Assembly: GCF_009498295.1 (NCBI RefSeq)
Contig: NZ_CP040813.1
Span: 248,001-312,000, forward strand
Source: Oceanihabitans sp. IOP_32
Lineage (GTDB): Bacteria > Bacteroidota > Bacteroidia > Flavobacteriales > Flavobacteriaceae
Length of the DNA: 64,000 nt
Direction: 5' to 3'
Part shown: positions 55,094 to 64,000 of the stretch, piece after piece
Layout of the letters: each line of letters begins with the position of its first letter
Position numbering within the stretch: the stretch's first letter is position 1
Translations under genes and position numbers: made by a program
The notes under the pieces: generated by a model
The model's database searches: none
Seen by the model: the letters and a program-made list of their open reading frames with translations, nothing else
Told to the model about the DNA's origin: nothing

Positions 55094-56296
55094 TTATTGC
55101 TTTTTAACAGTTTGCAATATGTCATTAAAAGCATCTAAAACCTCGGGGGCTTCTGCTAAATCAAAATTCATTTCTGCACATTTAAGCTTAAAAACTTCGG
55201 TAGGTTTTAATTCTTTAATTGATTTTGTCTCTTCAAGTAATTCTTCAATACCTTTTGTTTTGCGGTGGTTTTTAAGGGTCGTTTTTAATATTTCAAACCC
55301 GTATTTTTCGGCCTCTTTTTTTAAATCATCGGTATTAATAGTATGATCTTCGTGCAACACAATTTCCACCCAAGGAGTTAAATTATAAGCGTTAGAGACT
55401 ATACTTGGAAAAACATCAATACATTCTAAAACTGCACCTTTTAACTTATAAAAAGCCCTAAAACGTGGAACAATCTCATCTTGTATCTTAACGATTTTGT
55501 TGTTTTCTATAGTTAAAACAATCACTTTTTTATCATAACCAATTTCACTAAAGCTTAAAATATGTGGCGATCCCGAATATCTAATTTTCTCGTTTCCGCC
55601 AATTATTTGAGGTCGGTGCAAATGCCCTAAAGCGATATAATCGAAATATTCTGGGAAATCTTCAGCTCCGATATGCCCTAAAGTTCCTACATAAATATTT
55701 TGTTCACTGTCTGAAACAGATCCCCCAATGGCAAATAAATGACCCATGGCAATTACTGGTGCCTGTGCAGTATTTATAGATTTACAATGGGAAGCCACGG
55801 CTTGATAATGGTTTATTAATGCTGTTTTGTATCTATCGGTTAAAACTTCAAAAGATTCACCAGCAACGGCACGTCTAATATCACCATCACGCAAATATGG
55901 CACGGCTGCAACAATTACTTTTTCGCCGTTTATATCGATTTCAAAAACCTCATCTTTAACCTGCTCTGTGGCTTTGCCAACAACTTTTATGGATAGCGCA
56001 TTTAAAATATGTTTTGGTGCGTTTAATGTGCCCGGCGAATCGTGGTTGCCACCTGTAATAATAATCGATTTACAAGTTGTTGTATTTAGTTTAACCAAGA
56101 AATTGTAGTACATTTCTAAACTTTGATTTGATGGTGAACCCGAATCAAAAACATCTCCAGAGATTAAAAGCACATCAATCTTTTGATCGATGATGTAGTT
56201 TTCAATCCAGCTTAAAAACAAGGTTTGTTCCTCTAATTGAGATTGCTCGTGTAGTCTGTGTCCCAAATGCCAATCGGCCGTGTGAAGTATTTTCAT
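55094..56296 (-). CDS. sbcD: SbcD, nuclease subunit of SbcCD
   Basis: 400 residues, Mre11-type phosphoesterase. Metal-binding motifs in order: HTADWHLGHR (Asp, His), LISGDVFDSG (Asp), ITGGNHDSPG (Asn, His), AMGHLFAIGG (His) and YIALGHLHRPQ (His, His). The start is the ATG at 56296, which gives MKILHTADWHLGH. An in-frame extension to 56350 has no conserved sequence. The C-terminal region (about 290-400) caps SbcC. Confidence 0.95.
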   Translation of the reverse strand: MKILHTADWHLGHRLHEQSQLEEQTLFLSWIENYIIDQKIDVLLISGDVFDSGSPSNQSLEMYYNFLVKLNTTTCKSIIITGGNHDSPGTLNAPKHILNALSIKVVGKATEQVKDEVFEIDINGEKVIVAAVPYLRDGDIRRAVAGESFEVLTDRYKTALINHYQAVASHCKSINTAQAPVIAMGHLFAIGGSVSDSEQNIYVGTLGHIGAEDFPEYFDYIALGHLHRPQIIGGNEKIRYSGSPHILSFSEIGYDKKVIVLTIENNKIVKIQDEIVPRFRAFYKLKGAVLECIDVFPSIVSNAYNLTPWVEIVLHEDHTINTDDLKKEAEKYGFEILKTTLKNHRKTKGIEELLEETKSIKELKPTEVFKLKCAEMNFDLAEAPEVLDAFNDILQTVKKQ

Positions 56297-56579
56297 GTGT
56301 TTTTTTTCATTGTTTTTTTCATCGGTCACCTGCGACATCCATCTAATCATGATCTAGAGCATCAAATTTTAGTTATGGATGTTTCATGTCGTTTTTAACT
56401 GTTTTTATTGAAGTAAACCATTTAAAACAAGAACGTATAAATTTTTATAGTTCCCGCTATTTGCAACAAACATAAAGTAAAAAGTATTTAGAAGCAGCCA
56501 AGAATTATAGAAGATCGAATAAAATGATTGAGTTTTGAAACATTTAAAAACCAGAAATCAAAAAAAAACCTTTTTAATA

Positions 56580-56987
56580 TTATTTTTTAGGGGTACCGTA
56601 TGTTATGTTTACCTTTCTTTTACCCCATGTTTTGGCTGCTTTTTCATCGACACCCATGTAAATATCAATGCGTTTTTCCCAGCGTTTATTCATTTTATCT
56701 TTAACAAGATATACACCATCGAACCCTTCGATTTTAACAGGTGTATTATGCTTAAACCCCATTTTTAAAAGGTCTCTAGACACTGCTATATACTTTAATC
56801 CTGGTCTAATTTTATCGCCAAAAGCAGTTATATTCGGATTAGAATTTGTTTGATGCGCTAAAGAATTATAAGCGGTCGCCGTAACTTGTAGTTTATGCCA
56901 GTTGTAAATATCTTTTTCTTTTGTGTCTTCTTTAACCGTTGTCGTTAAGGTTAAAATAAAAACAATACCAAAAATTTTGTGCAACAT
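56580..56987 (-). CDS. 3D-domain (Asp-Asp-Asp) secreted protein, RlpA/MltA-fold
   Basis: 135 residues with an N-terminal signal (about 1-18). The 3D domain has TATAYNSLAHQTNSNP, DKIRPGLKYIAVSRDL, VKDKMNKRWEKRIDIYM with the conserved Asp residues, and the C-terminal RKVNITYG. This double-psi beta-barrel is shared with MltA and RlpA and often handles peptidoglycan. Residues alone do not prove lytic transglycosylase activity. It is a single gene. The 283-bp gap before it (56297-56579) shows no coding frame of note. Confidence 0.85.
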   Translation of the reverse strand: MLHKIFGIVFILTLTTTVKEDTKEKDIYNWHKLQVTATAYNSLAHQTNSNPNITAFGDKIRPGLKYIAVSRDLLKMGFKHNTPVKIEGFDGVYLVKDKMNKRWEKRIDIYMGVDEKAAKTWGKRKVNITYGTPKK

Positions 56988-57088
56988 GATGTAAAAAATT
57001 TTAATAAATATACTAATTCTATAATATTTGTGAGTGTGTTTTAATTTTTTTGTATTTTCACTTCTTTCTAACTACCAAACCAAAAATC

Positions 57089-58387
57089 ATGAGAACCACT
57101 ATTTCCCTTCTTTGTTTAATTCTACTCTTCATGTCTTGCAAAAATAACGCTACTAAAACCGAAGATGACACGGCATTAAAAGATCGTGCCAAAGCCATTC
57201 ATGAGCGTATTATTACTTTAGATACGCATTGCGATATCAACATTTCAAACTTTACAGACAGCATAAATTACAGTCAGAATTTAGAGTCTCAAGTGAATTT
57301 ACCAAAAATGCAAGCTGGCGGATTAGATGTCGCTTGGTTTATTGTATATACGGGTCAAGACACCTTATCGGCCGAGGGTTACAAAAAAGCCTACCAAACT
57401 GCGATGACCAAATTTAATGCCATTCATAAATTAGTTAACGATATTGCTCCAGACGCTATTGAATTAGCGACCAACTCTGATGATGTGCGTCGCATACACA
57501 AATCGGGCAAAAAAGTGGCCATGATTGGTATAGAAAACGGATACCCTGTGGGACTAGACATTAAAAATGTTGAGAAATTCTACAATCTCGGTGCGCGTTA
57601 TATGTCTTTATCACATAATGGACACAGCCAACTATGCGATAGCAATACAGGTGAAAAAGACAACGTTTGGTTACATAATGGTTTAAGCGAATTGGGTAAA
57701 GAAGTAATTGCAGAAATGAACCGTTTAGGCATGATGATAGACATATCTCACCCCTCGAAAGAAGCTATTCGAGATATGGTAGAACTTAGTAAAGCGCCTA
57801 TTATAGCTTCGCACTCTTCTGCTAGAGCTTTATGCGATCACAGTAGAAATTTAGATGATGAACAGCTGGAATGGATTAAAGGAAATGGCGGAGTTGTGCA
57901 TGCCGTAGCCTTTAAAAGCTATTTAAACAAAGAAAAACATGAAGCTCGTGAAGCTGCGCTAAATAAAATAAGACATCAGGTTGCAGATTCTCTAGGTTTA
58001 AAATGGTATGGCAGATGGGAATTTCGGAATCTAGATAAAGAAACTCAAGACGCTTTAAAAGCCAATCCAGATTGGAATGCCATCCCAGAGATCGTCCATA
58101 ACAAAGCTTCTAAAATAAAAGATTTCCCTAAGGCTGTAGATGTTGCCGATTTTGTAGATCATATAGATTATTTGGTTGAAAAAATAGGCTTGGAACACGT
58201 TGGAATAAGTAGCGATTTTGATGGTGGTGGCGGTATAGAAGGTTGGAGTGATGCTTCTGAAACCTTTAACGTGACTCTAGAATTGGTAAAACGAGGCTAC
58301 ACCGAAGATGATATTGAAAAACTTTGGAGTGGCAATTTATTGCGTGTTTTAGATGAAGTTGAAGCCGTCGCTAAAACCCTAAACTAA
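57089..58387 (+). CDS. Membrane dipeptidase (peptidase M19), lipoprotein
   Basis: 432 residues with a lipoprotein signal ending in LFMSC. A TIM-barrel zinc enzyme that splits dipeptides, often containing D- or dehydro-residues. Metal and catalytic segments: LDTHCDIN (HxD), MIGIENGYPVG (Glu bridging the two zincs), SLSHNGHSQLCDSN and MIDISHPS (His), APIIASHSSARAL (His) and VGISSDFDGGG (Asp). The frame opens at 57050, but the ATG at 57089 starts the signal peptide. Faces the frameshifted desaturase gene across a palindrome. Confidence 0.93.
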   Translation: MRTTISLLCLILLFMSCKNNATKTEDDTALKDRAKAIHERIITLDTHCDINISNFTDSINYSQNLESQVNLPKMQAGGLDVAWFIVYTGQDTLSAEGYKKAYQTAMTKFNAIHKLVNDIAPDAIELATNSDDVRRIHKSGKKVAMIGIENGYPVGLDIKNVEKFYNLGARYMSLSHNGHSQLCDSNTGEKDNVWLHNGLSELGKEVIAEMNRLGMMIDISHPSKEAIRDMVELSKAPIIASHSSARALCDHSRNLDDEQLEWIKGNGGVVHAVAFKSYLNKEKHEAREAALNKIRHQVADSLGLKWYGRWEFRNLDKETQDALKANPDWNAIPEIVHNKASKIKDFPKAVDVADFVDHIDYLVEKIGLEHVGISSDFDGGGGIEGWSDASETFNVTLELVKRGYTEDDIEKLWSGNLLRVLDEVEAVAKTLN

Positions 58388-58431
58388 GGCTTATTAATAG
58401 TCTTTTAGATAACTTGCTTCATTACCTAGTT

Positions 58432-58477
58432 TTTAGTTTTTAAAAAGAAATAGACCTATTTCTTTTTAAAAACTAAA
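58432..58477. terminator. Long perfect palindrome, likely bidirectional terminator
   Basis: Arms of 22 bp (58432-58453 and 58456-58477; outer ends TTTAGTTTTT and AAAAACTAAA, inner ends GAAATAG and CTATTTC) with a 2-nt loop. No mismatch. It lies between the convergent dipeptidase and desaturase genes. AT-rich with A- and T-runs inside the arms, so it works from either side. Confidence 0.8.
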
Positions 58478-58501
58478 TTGTCGTTGCTTTAATTTTAAGA
58501 A

Positions 58502-59373
58502 TTAATCGCTCTTTTTAAAGCCATAAACGAGTTGTTTTATGAAATTTTCAGGCATTTTCGCATCATCTGAATATCCTAATTTAAGGGCGCCGCTTGCCTC
58601 AGGAACATAATTGGTTTTAAAAATGTAATCCCATACACTTAAACTAATCCCGAAATTTACACCATAATCTTTACCCTCTGGCAGGCTATAAGCATGGTGA
58701 TACAAATGCATTACAGGATTATTAAAAACATACTTTAAAGGTCCGTATGTGAGTTTGATATTGGCATGATTTAAATGTCCAATGGTAATCGCCACAAAAT
58801 GCACAATAAATGCTTGCTCGGGTTCAAAACCACCTAAAAGCATAACCGCAAGGGTTTTTAAAGGCTTGTAGAAAATATTTTCCATCCAATGGTATCGCAA
58901 ATGCGCTGCAAAACCCATTTCTTTAACCGAGTGGTGCACTTTATGAAATTTCCATAAAAAATATAACGGTGCAATAACACATGGGTAAACCATTGCACAA
59001 AATCTTGAACAACAAAGAAAATTAGTAGTTGACTCCACATCGGAAATGCCGTTATATCCATAACCGATAGTGATTTTATAGTGATACCAAAATCTAAAAA
59101 TACCATTTCTAAAAACTTATAAACACCACTTATTACAATAGAAAAAATGAAGAAATTGAAAAACATATAAAAAGCGTCTAGCCAAAAATCTTTTCTGAAG
59201 ATGGATTGATTTTTTCGCCAAGGAAAAACAATTTCTAGTCCCCAAACAACCAACGAAATGAGTATTAATCCCCAAAAATAATTAGTGTACCATGGCACAT
59301 TAAACACTATAGAATCCCAAACCCAATTTAAGGTGTTTACAAATCCTGTTTTAAAAGCTTCGAGGTAATTCAT
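58502..59373 (-). pseudogene. Sterol desaturase / fatty acid hydroxylase family gene, frameshifted
   Basis: Two overlapping frames together encode one protein of about 290 residues. The first (59373 down to about 58960) has membrane spans and ends its conserved part at FVQWFTHVLLHR. The second resumes at FLWKFHKVHHSVKEMGF. Adding one base in the six-A run (plus strand 58956-58961) joins them exactly, and the total length becomes divisible by three. The restored protein has the His clusters HVLLH, HKVHH and HLYHH that bind the di-iron centre. Whether this is a real mutation, programmed slippage or a sequencing error cannot be told. Two proteins of the upstream and downstream frames alone would lack His clusters. 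Confidence 0.85.
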
Positions 59374-59509
59374 ATTAAAATTTTAATTAGGGTTGTTTTT
59401 GTCTTATTGAAGGCCGTATAAGAAGTACATCAGATTATCTGTAAATGAATAAAACATGAAAACCATGGGTAATATTTGTTATTTTGACTGCAAGACAACT
59501 TGAACAAAA

Positions 59510-61516
59510 TCAATACGCCAAAAGGTCTTTTAAAGCGTCTTCAAATTTACCTTTTGCAAGATATTGTTCTTCCAATTGATTAATAAAAGGAATGGGGGTT
59601 TCCATACTCGCTACACGCTTCACTGGTGCATCTAAATACTCAAAACAATGCTCCATAATAAGCGCAGAAATATCGCTAGCAATACCACCAAACAAGGAGT
59701 CTTCATGCAATATAATGGCCCTACCCGTCTTTTTAACCGAATTGTAAATCGTTTCGGTATCTAAAGGCTGTAGTGTTCTTAAATCTATTACATCGGCTTG
59801 CATCGACGGATGATCATCCAAGGTCTCTAAAGCCCAATGTACAGCCGCACCATAAGCGATAATAGTAACATCGTTACCAGTTTTTAAAACCGATGCTTTT
59901 CCAAAAGGCAAGGTATAATAATCTACAGGAACCTCTTGACGAATGCTTCTATACAAGCCTTTATGCTCAAAAAACAACACGGGATTGGGGTCGTTTATTG
60001 CGGTTAACAATAAGCCTTTAGCATCGTAAGGAAATGCCGGATACACTACTTTTAAACCCGGTGTTTTTGTAAACCAAGCTTCGTTAGTTTGCGAGTGAAA
60101 CGGTCCTGCAGCCACACCGCCACCGCAGGGCATTCTTAAAACAACATCGGCATTTTGGTTCCACCTGTAATGTGATTTAGCTAAATAATTTACCACGGGA
60201 TTAAAACCAGAGGTTACAAAATCTGAAAATTGTAATTCCACAACACTTTTAATTCCGGCGATGGAAAGTCCCATAGCAGCTTCAACAATGGCCGATTCGC
60301 ATATAGGCGTATTTCGAACTCTATCTTTCCCAAAAGCCTCGACAAAACCATCGGTAATTTTAAAAACACCACCATATTCGGCAATATCTTGACCCATAAT
60401 CACCAAATCACTATGGCGCTCCATGCTTTGTTTTAAGCCTTCAGAAATGGCATCTACAAAACGGCTTTCTTTAGTTTGAGCATTATTTGGCGTAATGGCT
60501 TCATATTCATAATCTCTATACACATCATTTAACTCAGCAGCCACACTTGGAATTATTTTTGGAGCTTTATTTGCAATATCTAAATGGGTGTTAATCTCCT
60601 GTAAAATGGTCTCTTTAATCAACACATCTTCGGCTTCATTCAAAACGTCTTTTTCTTTTAAAAAGGCTCTAAAATTAATAACGGGATCTTTTTTGGACCA
60701 TGCATCTAAAAATTCTTGGGGCACATATTTCGAACCACTGGCCTCTTCATGCCCACGCATTCTAAATGTTTTAAACTCCAATAAAATGGGTCTTGGGGTC
60801 TCCCTAATGCTTTCGGCAAGCGCCTTAACTTTGGTGTACACCTCAATAATATTGTTTCCATCTATAATGTGAGATTCCATCCCGTAACCCACAGCTCGAT
60901 CTGCAATATCTTTACAATGGTATTGCTCGCTAGTTGGGGTAGATAAGCCGTACCCATTATTTTCTACACAAAAAAGCACGGGTAAACCCCAAACAGAAGC
61001 CACGTTTAAAGCCTCATGAAAATCGCCTTCACTTGTACCGCCTTCACCAGTAAATACGGCTGTAACTTCATTTTTATGTTTTAAATTACTTGCTAAAGCA
61101 ATACCATCGGCTACCCCCAACTGCGGACCAAGATGAGAAATCATACCAACAATTTTATAGTCCTGAGTTCCAAAATGAAACGAACGATCGCGCCCTTTTG
61201 TAAACCCAGAAGCTTTCCCTTGCCATTGTGCAAACAGCCTAGACAACGGTATGTTTCTAGTGGTGAAAACACCCAAATTTCGGTGCATGGGCAAAATGTA
61301 TTCGTTGCTATTTAAAGCCATAGTAACCCCTACAGAAATCGCTTCTTGACCAATACCAGAAAACCACTTACTTATCTTACCTTGACGCAGTAAAATAAGC
61401 ATTTTCTCTTCAATCATTCTTGGTTTAAGCATGTTCTTGTAAAGTTGAACGAGCGCATTGGCATCTAGGTCTTCGGTGTGGTAACTCATATTAAATAAAG
61501 CCTCGGTTTTACCCAT
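59510..61516 (-). CDS. 2-oxoacid dehydrogenase E1, fused alpha and beta subunits
   Basis: About 668 residues. The N-terminal half (about 15-325) is the E1 alpha chain with the thiamine diphosphate motif GEGGTSEGDFHEALNVA to ENNGYG. The C-terminal half (about 345-665) is E1 beta (MGQDIAEYGGVFKITDGF, CESAIVEAAMGLSIAG, HEDSLFGG). It decarboxylates branched-chain 2-oxoacids or pyruvate within an E1-E2-E3 complex. The fused form resembles branched-chain enzymes of Bacteroidota, though the substrate is inferred. E2/E3 genes are not adjacent. The ATG at 61516 is preferred to the TTG at 61531 because of the -7 box at 61539. Confidence 0.92.
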   Translation of the reverse strand: MGKTEALFNMSYHTEDLDANALVQLYKNMLKPRMIEEKMLILLRQGKISKWFSGIGQEAISVGVTMALNSNEYILPMHRNLGVFTTRNIPLSRLFAQWQGKASGFTKGRDRSFHFGTQDYKIVGMISHLGPQLGVADGIALASNLKHKNEVTAVFTGEGGTSEGDFHEALNVASVWGLPVLFCVENNGYGLSTPTSEQYHCKDIADRAVGYGMESHIIDGNNIIEVYTKVKALAESIRETPRPILLEFKTFRMRGHEEASGSKYVPQEFLDAWSKKDPVINFRAFLKEKDVLNEAEDVLIKETILQEINTHLDIANKAPKIIPSVAAELNDVYRDYEYEAITPNNAQTKESRFVDAISEGLKQSMERHSDLVIMGQDIAEYGGVFKITDGFVEAFGKDRVRNTPICESAIVEAAMGLSIAGIKSVVELQFSDFVTSGFNPVVNYLAKSHYRWNQNADVVLRMPCGGGVAAGPFHSQTNEAWFTKTPGLKVVYPAFPYDAKGLLLTAINDPNPVLFFEHKGLYRSIRQEVPVDYYTLPFGKASVLKTGNDVTIIAYGAAVHWALETLDDHPSMQADVIDLRTLQPLDTETIYNSVKKTGRAIILHEDSLFGGIASDISALIMEHCFEYLDAPVKRVASMETPIPFINQLEEQYLAKGKFEDALKDLLAY

Positions 61517-61538
61517 AAAAAGAAGATTCAAATTTTAT

Positions 61539-61546
61539 CAAATATA
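61539..61546 (-). promoter_or_regulatory. Predicted -7 box of the fused E1 gene
   Basis: TATATTTG on the minus strand, exact TAnnTTTG, 22 bp before the ATG at 61516. Confidence 0.55.
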
Positions 61547-61614
61547 CTATAAAATGCATTAATCATTATAAAACTTATCTTAATTTACAATCAAAAAAAC
61601 AGACATACTTTTTG

Positions 61615-61622
61615 TACATTTG
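61615..61622 (+). promoter_or_regulatory. Predicted -7 box of the 2OG-Fe(II) oxygenase gene
   Basis: TACATTTG, exact TAnnTTTG, 27 bp before the ATG at 61650. It lies about 70 bp from the oppositely directed E1 promoter. Confidence 0.5.
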
Positions 61623-61649
61623 TAAGGCAGTCAATTAAAAATCAATATT

Positions 61650-62600
61650 ATGAATAAGATACCCAGCGTAAATTTAGAAGACTTCATTTCTAACGATCCA
61701 GTAAAAAAGCAAAAATTTGTTGAGGCTATTGGAAAAGCTTATGAAGACATTGGTTTTGTTGCACTCAAGGGTCATTTTCTTGATGATAATTTAGTTGATA
61801 ATTTATACGCTGAAATTAAAAAGTTTTTTAGTTTACCAACCAAAACGAAACAGAAATACGAAATTCCAGGCATTGGTGGCCAGCGCGGTTATGTCTCCTT
61901 TGGTAAAGAAAGTGCTAAAGGCAAAAAAGAAGGTGATTTAAAAGAGTTTTGGCATTTTGGCCAATATGTAGAAGACAACTCGAAACATAAAGCCGAATAC
62001 CCAGAAAACGTTATTGTTGAAGAACTTCCAAACTTTAATACCGTAGGTAAAGAAGCTTATAAAATGCTTGAAAAAACAGCAAAATATGTGTTGCGAGCGC
62101 TTGCACTACATTTGGATTTAGAAGAGACTTACTTCGATGACTATATTTACCAAGGCAATTCCATTTTAAGACCCATACACTACCCGCCAATTACCAAAGA
62201 ACCTAATGAAGCGGTTCGTGCCGCTGCCCACGGCGACATTAATTTAATTACCCTATTAATGGGCGCGCAAGGTCGCGGATTACAAGTGCAAAACAATAAA
62301 GGGGAATGGATTGATGCTATAGCAGCACCCGATGAGCTTATGATTAATGTTGGCGATATGCTTTCTAGACACACCAATAATAAATTAAAATCAACCATAC
62401 ACCGGGTTATTAACCCACCAAAAGAGCTTTGGGGAACATCCCGCTATTCTATTCCGTTTTTTATGCACCCCGTAAGTGAAATGAAACTAAACGTTCTAGA
62501 AAGTTGTATTGACGACGACAACCCTAAAGCTTTCGACGATATTACAGCTGGCGAATTTTTAAATGAACGTTTAATAGAACTTGGATTGATAAAAAAATAA
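61650..62600 (+). CDS. 2-oxoglutarate/Fe(II)-dependent oxygenase (isopenicillin N synthase family)
   Basis: 316 residues with a DIOX_N region (about 5-115, FVALKGHF) and a 2OG-FeII_Oxy core (about 165-285). Iron ligands are HGDINLITLL (His and Asp) and the later His in KLKSTIHRV. The 2OG-binding Arg/Ser pair lies in SRYSIPFFM. Family members oxidise or desaturate small molecules, and the substrate is unknown here. No biosynthetic cluster surrounds it, so it may serve general metabolism. Confidence 0.9.
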   Translation: MNKIPSVNLEDFISNDPVKKQKFVEAIGKAYEDIGFVALKGHFLDDNLVDNLYAEIKKFFSLPTKTKQKYEIPGIGGQRGYVSFGKESAKGKKEGDLKEFWHFGQYVEDNSKHKAEYPENVIVEELPNFNTVGKEAYKMLEKTAKYVLRALALHLDLEETYFDDYIYQGNSILRPIHYPPITKEPNEAVRAAAHGDINLITLLMGAQGRGLQVQNNKGEWIDAIAAPDELMINVGDMLSRHTNNKLKSTIHRVINPPKELWGTSRYSIPFFMHPVSEMKLNVLESCIDDDNPKAFDDITAGEFLNERLIELGLIKK

Positions 62601-62667
62601 TTAAACACCAAATTAACTGCATTGAAGTAAAACCACCGACCAAACTCTAAATTGAATAAAAAACAAT

Positions 62668-62997
62668 ATGGACTTAAAAGATCAATTAAAAAATTTGTTT
62701 CCTGAGCATATATCTGAAGAACCCATGAATGATTCTGAGGAAAATAATAATATCTGGTTACAGGACGATCCTATACTTTGCAAATACGAAAAACGAAAAG
62801 GTAAACCCATAACTATTTTAGAAGGCTATACTGGTGCTACCGAAGATTTTAAAACATTGGCTAAAGACATAAAAAAAACCTTAAGCGTTGGCGGCAGTTT
62901 TAAGGACGATAAAATAATAATTCAAGGTGATTATCGGGACAAAATCATGCAAATACTAAAAGACAAAGGCTTTAATGTAAAACGTGTTGGCGGCTAA
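62668..62997 (+). CDS. SUI1/eIF1-like translation initiation factor (YciH type)
   Basis: 109 residues. The C-terminal 75 form a SUI1 domain: KPITILEGYTGATEDFKTLAK, KTLSVGGSFKDDKIIIQGDY, and IMQILKDKGFNVKRVGG at the end. Bacterial members resemble eIF1 and affect start-codon fidelity in vitro, but most are not essential. Followed after 3 bp by the DUF1835 gene, with which it forms an operon. Confidence 0.92.
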   Translation: MDLKDQLKNLFPEHISEEPMNDSEENNNIWLQDDPILCKYEKRKGKPITILEGYTGATEDFKTLAKDIKKTLSVGGSFKDDKIIIQGDYRDKIMQILKDKGFNVKRVGG

Positions 62998-63000
62998 TTT

Positions 63001-63936
63001 ATGACCGAGTCCATATTACATATTACTAACGGTACCCATCTCACAAATTATTTAACCGAATTAAATATTACTGGAGAAAAACTAACATGGCAAGAAATGT
63101 TATGTGAAGGCCCCACACAAACTACCGTTGCGAATGACCCCTTTTTAAAACTTAGAAGCGGCTTTTTAAAATCATTTTATGATATTGATTTAGATGTTTC
63201 TGAATTAAAAAAGGAACTTGATAAACTAAATGATTGGGAGTCCTATTCAGAAATTATACTGTGGTTTGAATACGATTTATTTTGCCATATAAACCTACTA
63301 GCCGTAATAAGTCTGTTAAAACAAAAAAAAATAAACCTACCCTTATATTTAGTATGTAGTGGTAGAGTAAAAGGTGAGAAAAATTTAAAAGCCCTTTCAG
63401 AGCTTTCCCCGAATCAACTCTCAAAACACTACAAGGCTAAGGTCAAACTAAAACCAGAAGATATTGAATTGGCTAAAACACTTTGGAGCATTTATTGCGG
63501 TAAAGATCACAATCTATTTATACCTTATATTATACAAAACTCCAGTTTTAAATATTTAAACAATTGTTTAAAAGCCCACTTAGAACGCTTTCCAAATCCG
63601 AAGAATGGATTAAATGTGTTAGAACAAAATATTTTGAGTATGGTTAAAGATTACAACATTAAATCGAAACATCATGTTTTGGGTTATGCCCTTAACTACC
63701 AAGGATATTACGGGTATGGCGATCTTCAACTTAATAGAATAATCGACAATTTAAGCATCTTTTTTACCATTACAAACAATAGTATAACGCTTAATCGCAA
63801 GGGACACGAAGCCCTTTTAGGAACTCATAATTTTTCAGAAGAATTAAACAACAATATGGTTTTTGGCGGTGTTCACAAATCGGAGTTCCAATTTAGTAAA
63901 AAGCAGAATAAGCTAGTAAAATCAATTCTAAAATGA
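63001..63936 (+). CDS. DUF1835 domain protein
   Basis: 311 residues, soluble. The N-terminal domain (about 1-120: HITNGTHLTNYL, TWQEMLCEGPT, and the IILWFEYDLFCHINLLAVIS segment) matches DUF1835, often followed by a DUF3658-like or unnamed C-terminal part as here. Function unknown. Its TGA stop overlaps the ATG of the nucleoside phosphorylase gene by four bases, so the two are translationally coupled. Confidence 0.85.
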   Translation: MTESILHITNGTHLTNYLTELNITGEKLTWQEMLCEGPTQTTVANDPFLKLRSGFLKSFYDIDLDVSELKKELDKLNDWESYSEIILWFEYDLFCHINLLAVISLLKQKKINLPLYLVCSGRVKGEKNLKALSELSPNQLSKHYKAKVKLKPEDIELAKTLWSIYCGKDHNLFIPYIIQNSSFKYLNNCLKAHLERFPNPKNGLNVLEQNILSMVKDYNIKSKHHVLGYALNYQGYYGYGDLQLNRIIDNLSIFFTITNNSITLNRKGHEALLGTHNFSEELNNNMVFGGVHKSEFQFSKKQNKLVKSILK

Positions 63937-64000
63937 GCATTAAAAATTCAGAGTTAATTTTAAATCCAGATGGCAGTATTTATCATCTTAATTTAAAACC
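63933..64000 (+). CDS. Nucleoside phosphorylase-like protein, N-terminus only
   Basis: The first 22 residues, beginning MSIKNSELILNPDGSIYHLN, look like the start of the uridine/purine nucleoside phosphorylase family seen in flavobacteria, but the window ends before any active-site motif. It shares an ATGA overlap with the DUF1835 gene. Confidence 0.6.
   Translation, partial: MSIKNSELILNPDGSIYHLNLK

Overview
The window looks like ordinary core chromosome of a Flavobacteriaceae species (Bacteroidota). It is AT-rich, purine-rich Shine-Dalgarno sequences are mostly absent before genes, and many genes are preceded by the Bacteroidota -7 box TAnnTTTG. Many genes belong to families I know mainly from this group (DUF4294, the flavobacterial short LptD, fused E1 alpha/beta, cyclophilin-FKBP fusion). 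I see no tRNA, rRNA, CRISPR array, phage or transposase gene. Where a -7 box or conserved N-terminus argues for a later start codon than the longest reading frame, I give the later start.

Layout. 1-4.0 kb: end of a class III aminotransferase, then a lipoprotein beta-galactosidase. 4.3-9 kb: RNA methyltransferase (-), ZIP metal transporter (+), DUF4268 (+), then a minus-strand run DUF4294 > hemolysin III > GNAT. 9-17.7 kb (+): DUF1266 membrane protein, M42 aminopeptidase, Nudix hydrolase, a three-gene biotin-dependent acyl-CoA carboxylase operon, and a double-domain prolyl isomerase. 17.7-25.7 kb (-): small membrane protein, sulfurtransferase, dicarboxylate/amino-acid symporter, PAP2 phosphatase, chorismate synthase, FAD/Fe-S dehydrogenase. 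25.9-27.2 kb (+): outer membrane protein and YiiX-like hydrolase. 27.3-40.6 kb (-): bacillithiol glycosyltransferase BshA, GH3/serine-hydrolase fusion, SerB, PH-domain proteins, two Fe-S proteins that look like a split membrane electron-transfer complex, an MCE/MlaD protein and a peptidoglycan amidase. 40.8-48.3 kb (+): LptD, RidA, phosphoglycerate mutase, methionine aminopeptidase, a GxxExxY cassette, a methyltransferase, DUF423. 48.4-61.5 kb, mostly minus: ApbE, small unknowns, SbcCD nuclease, 3D-domain protein, dipeptidase (+), a frameshifted sterol-desaturase-family gene, fused E1 dehydrogenase. 61.6-64 kb (+): 2OG-Fe(II) oxygenase, SUI1-type factor, DUF1835, start of a nucleoside phosphorylase.

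Two structures stand out. First, three about 222-bp non-coding elements (9030-9252, 12672-12895, 22555-22775) are diverged copies of one sequence, with about 18-bp terminal inverted repeats and a 9-bp flanking target duplication (9/9, 8/9 and 8/9 matches). They are miniature inverted-repeat transposable elements (MITEs) with no transposase in the window. Second, a single GxxExxY nuclease-like gene is enclosed by two 42-bp inverted arrays, each of four 10-11-nt CTCTGTGA-like units, and the cassette fills the map-methyltransferase gap leaving four bases on each side.

Other points worth a look are the one-base frameshift in a homopolymer of the desaturase gene, a palindrome overlapping the predicted promoter of the ZIP transporter, a 22-bp-arm palindrome between convergent genes, and a 14-mer (CGCTTTCGCGGAAA) occurring twice exactly and in variant form.
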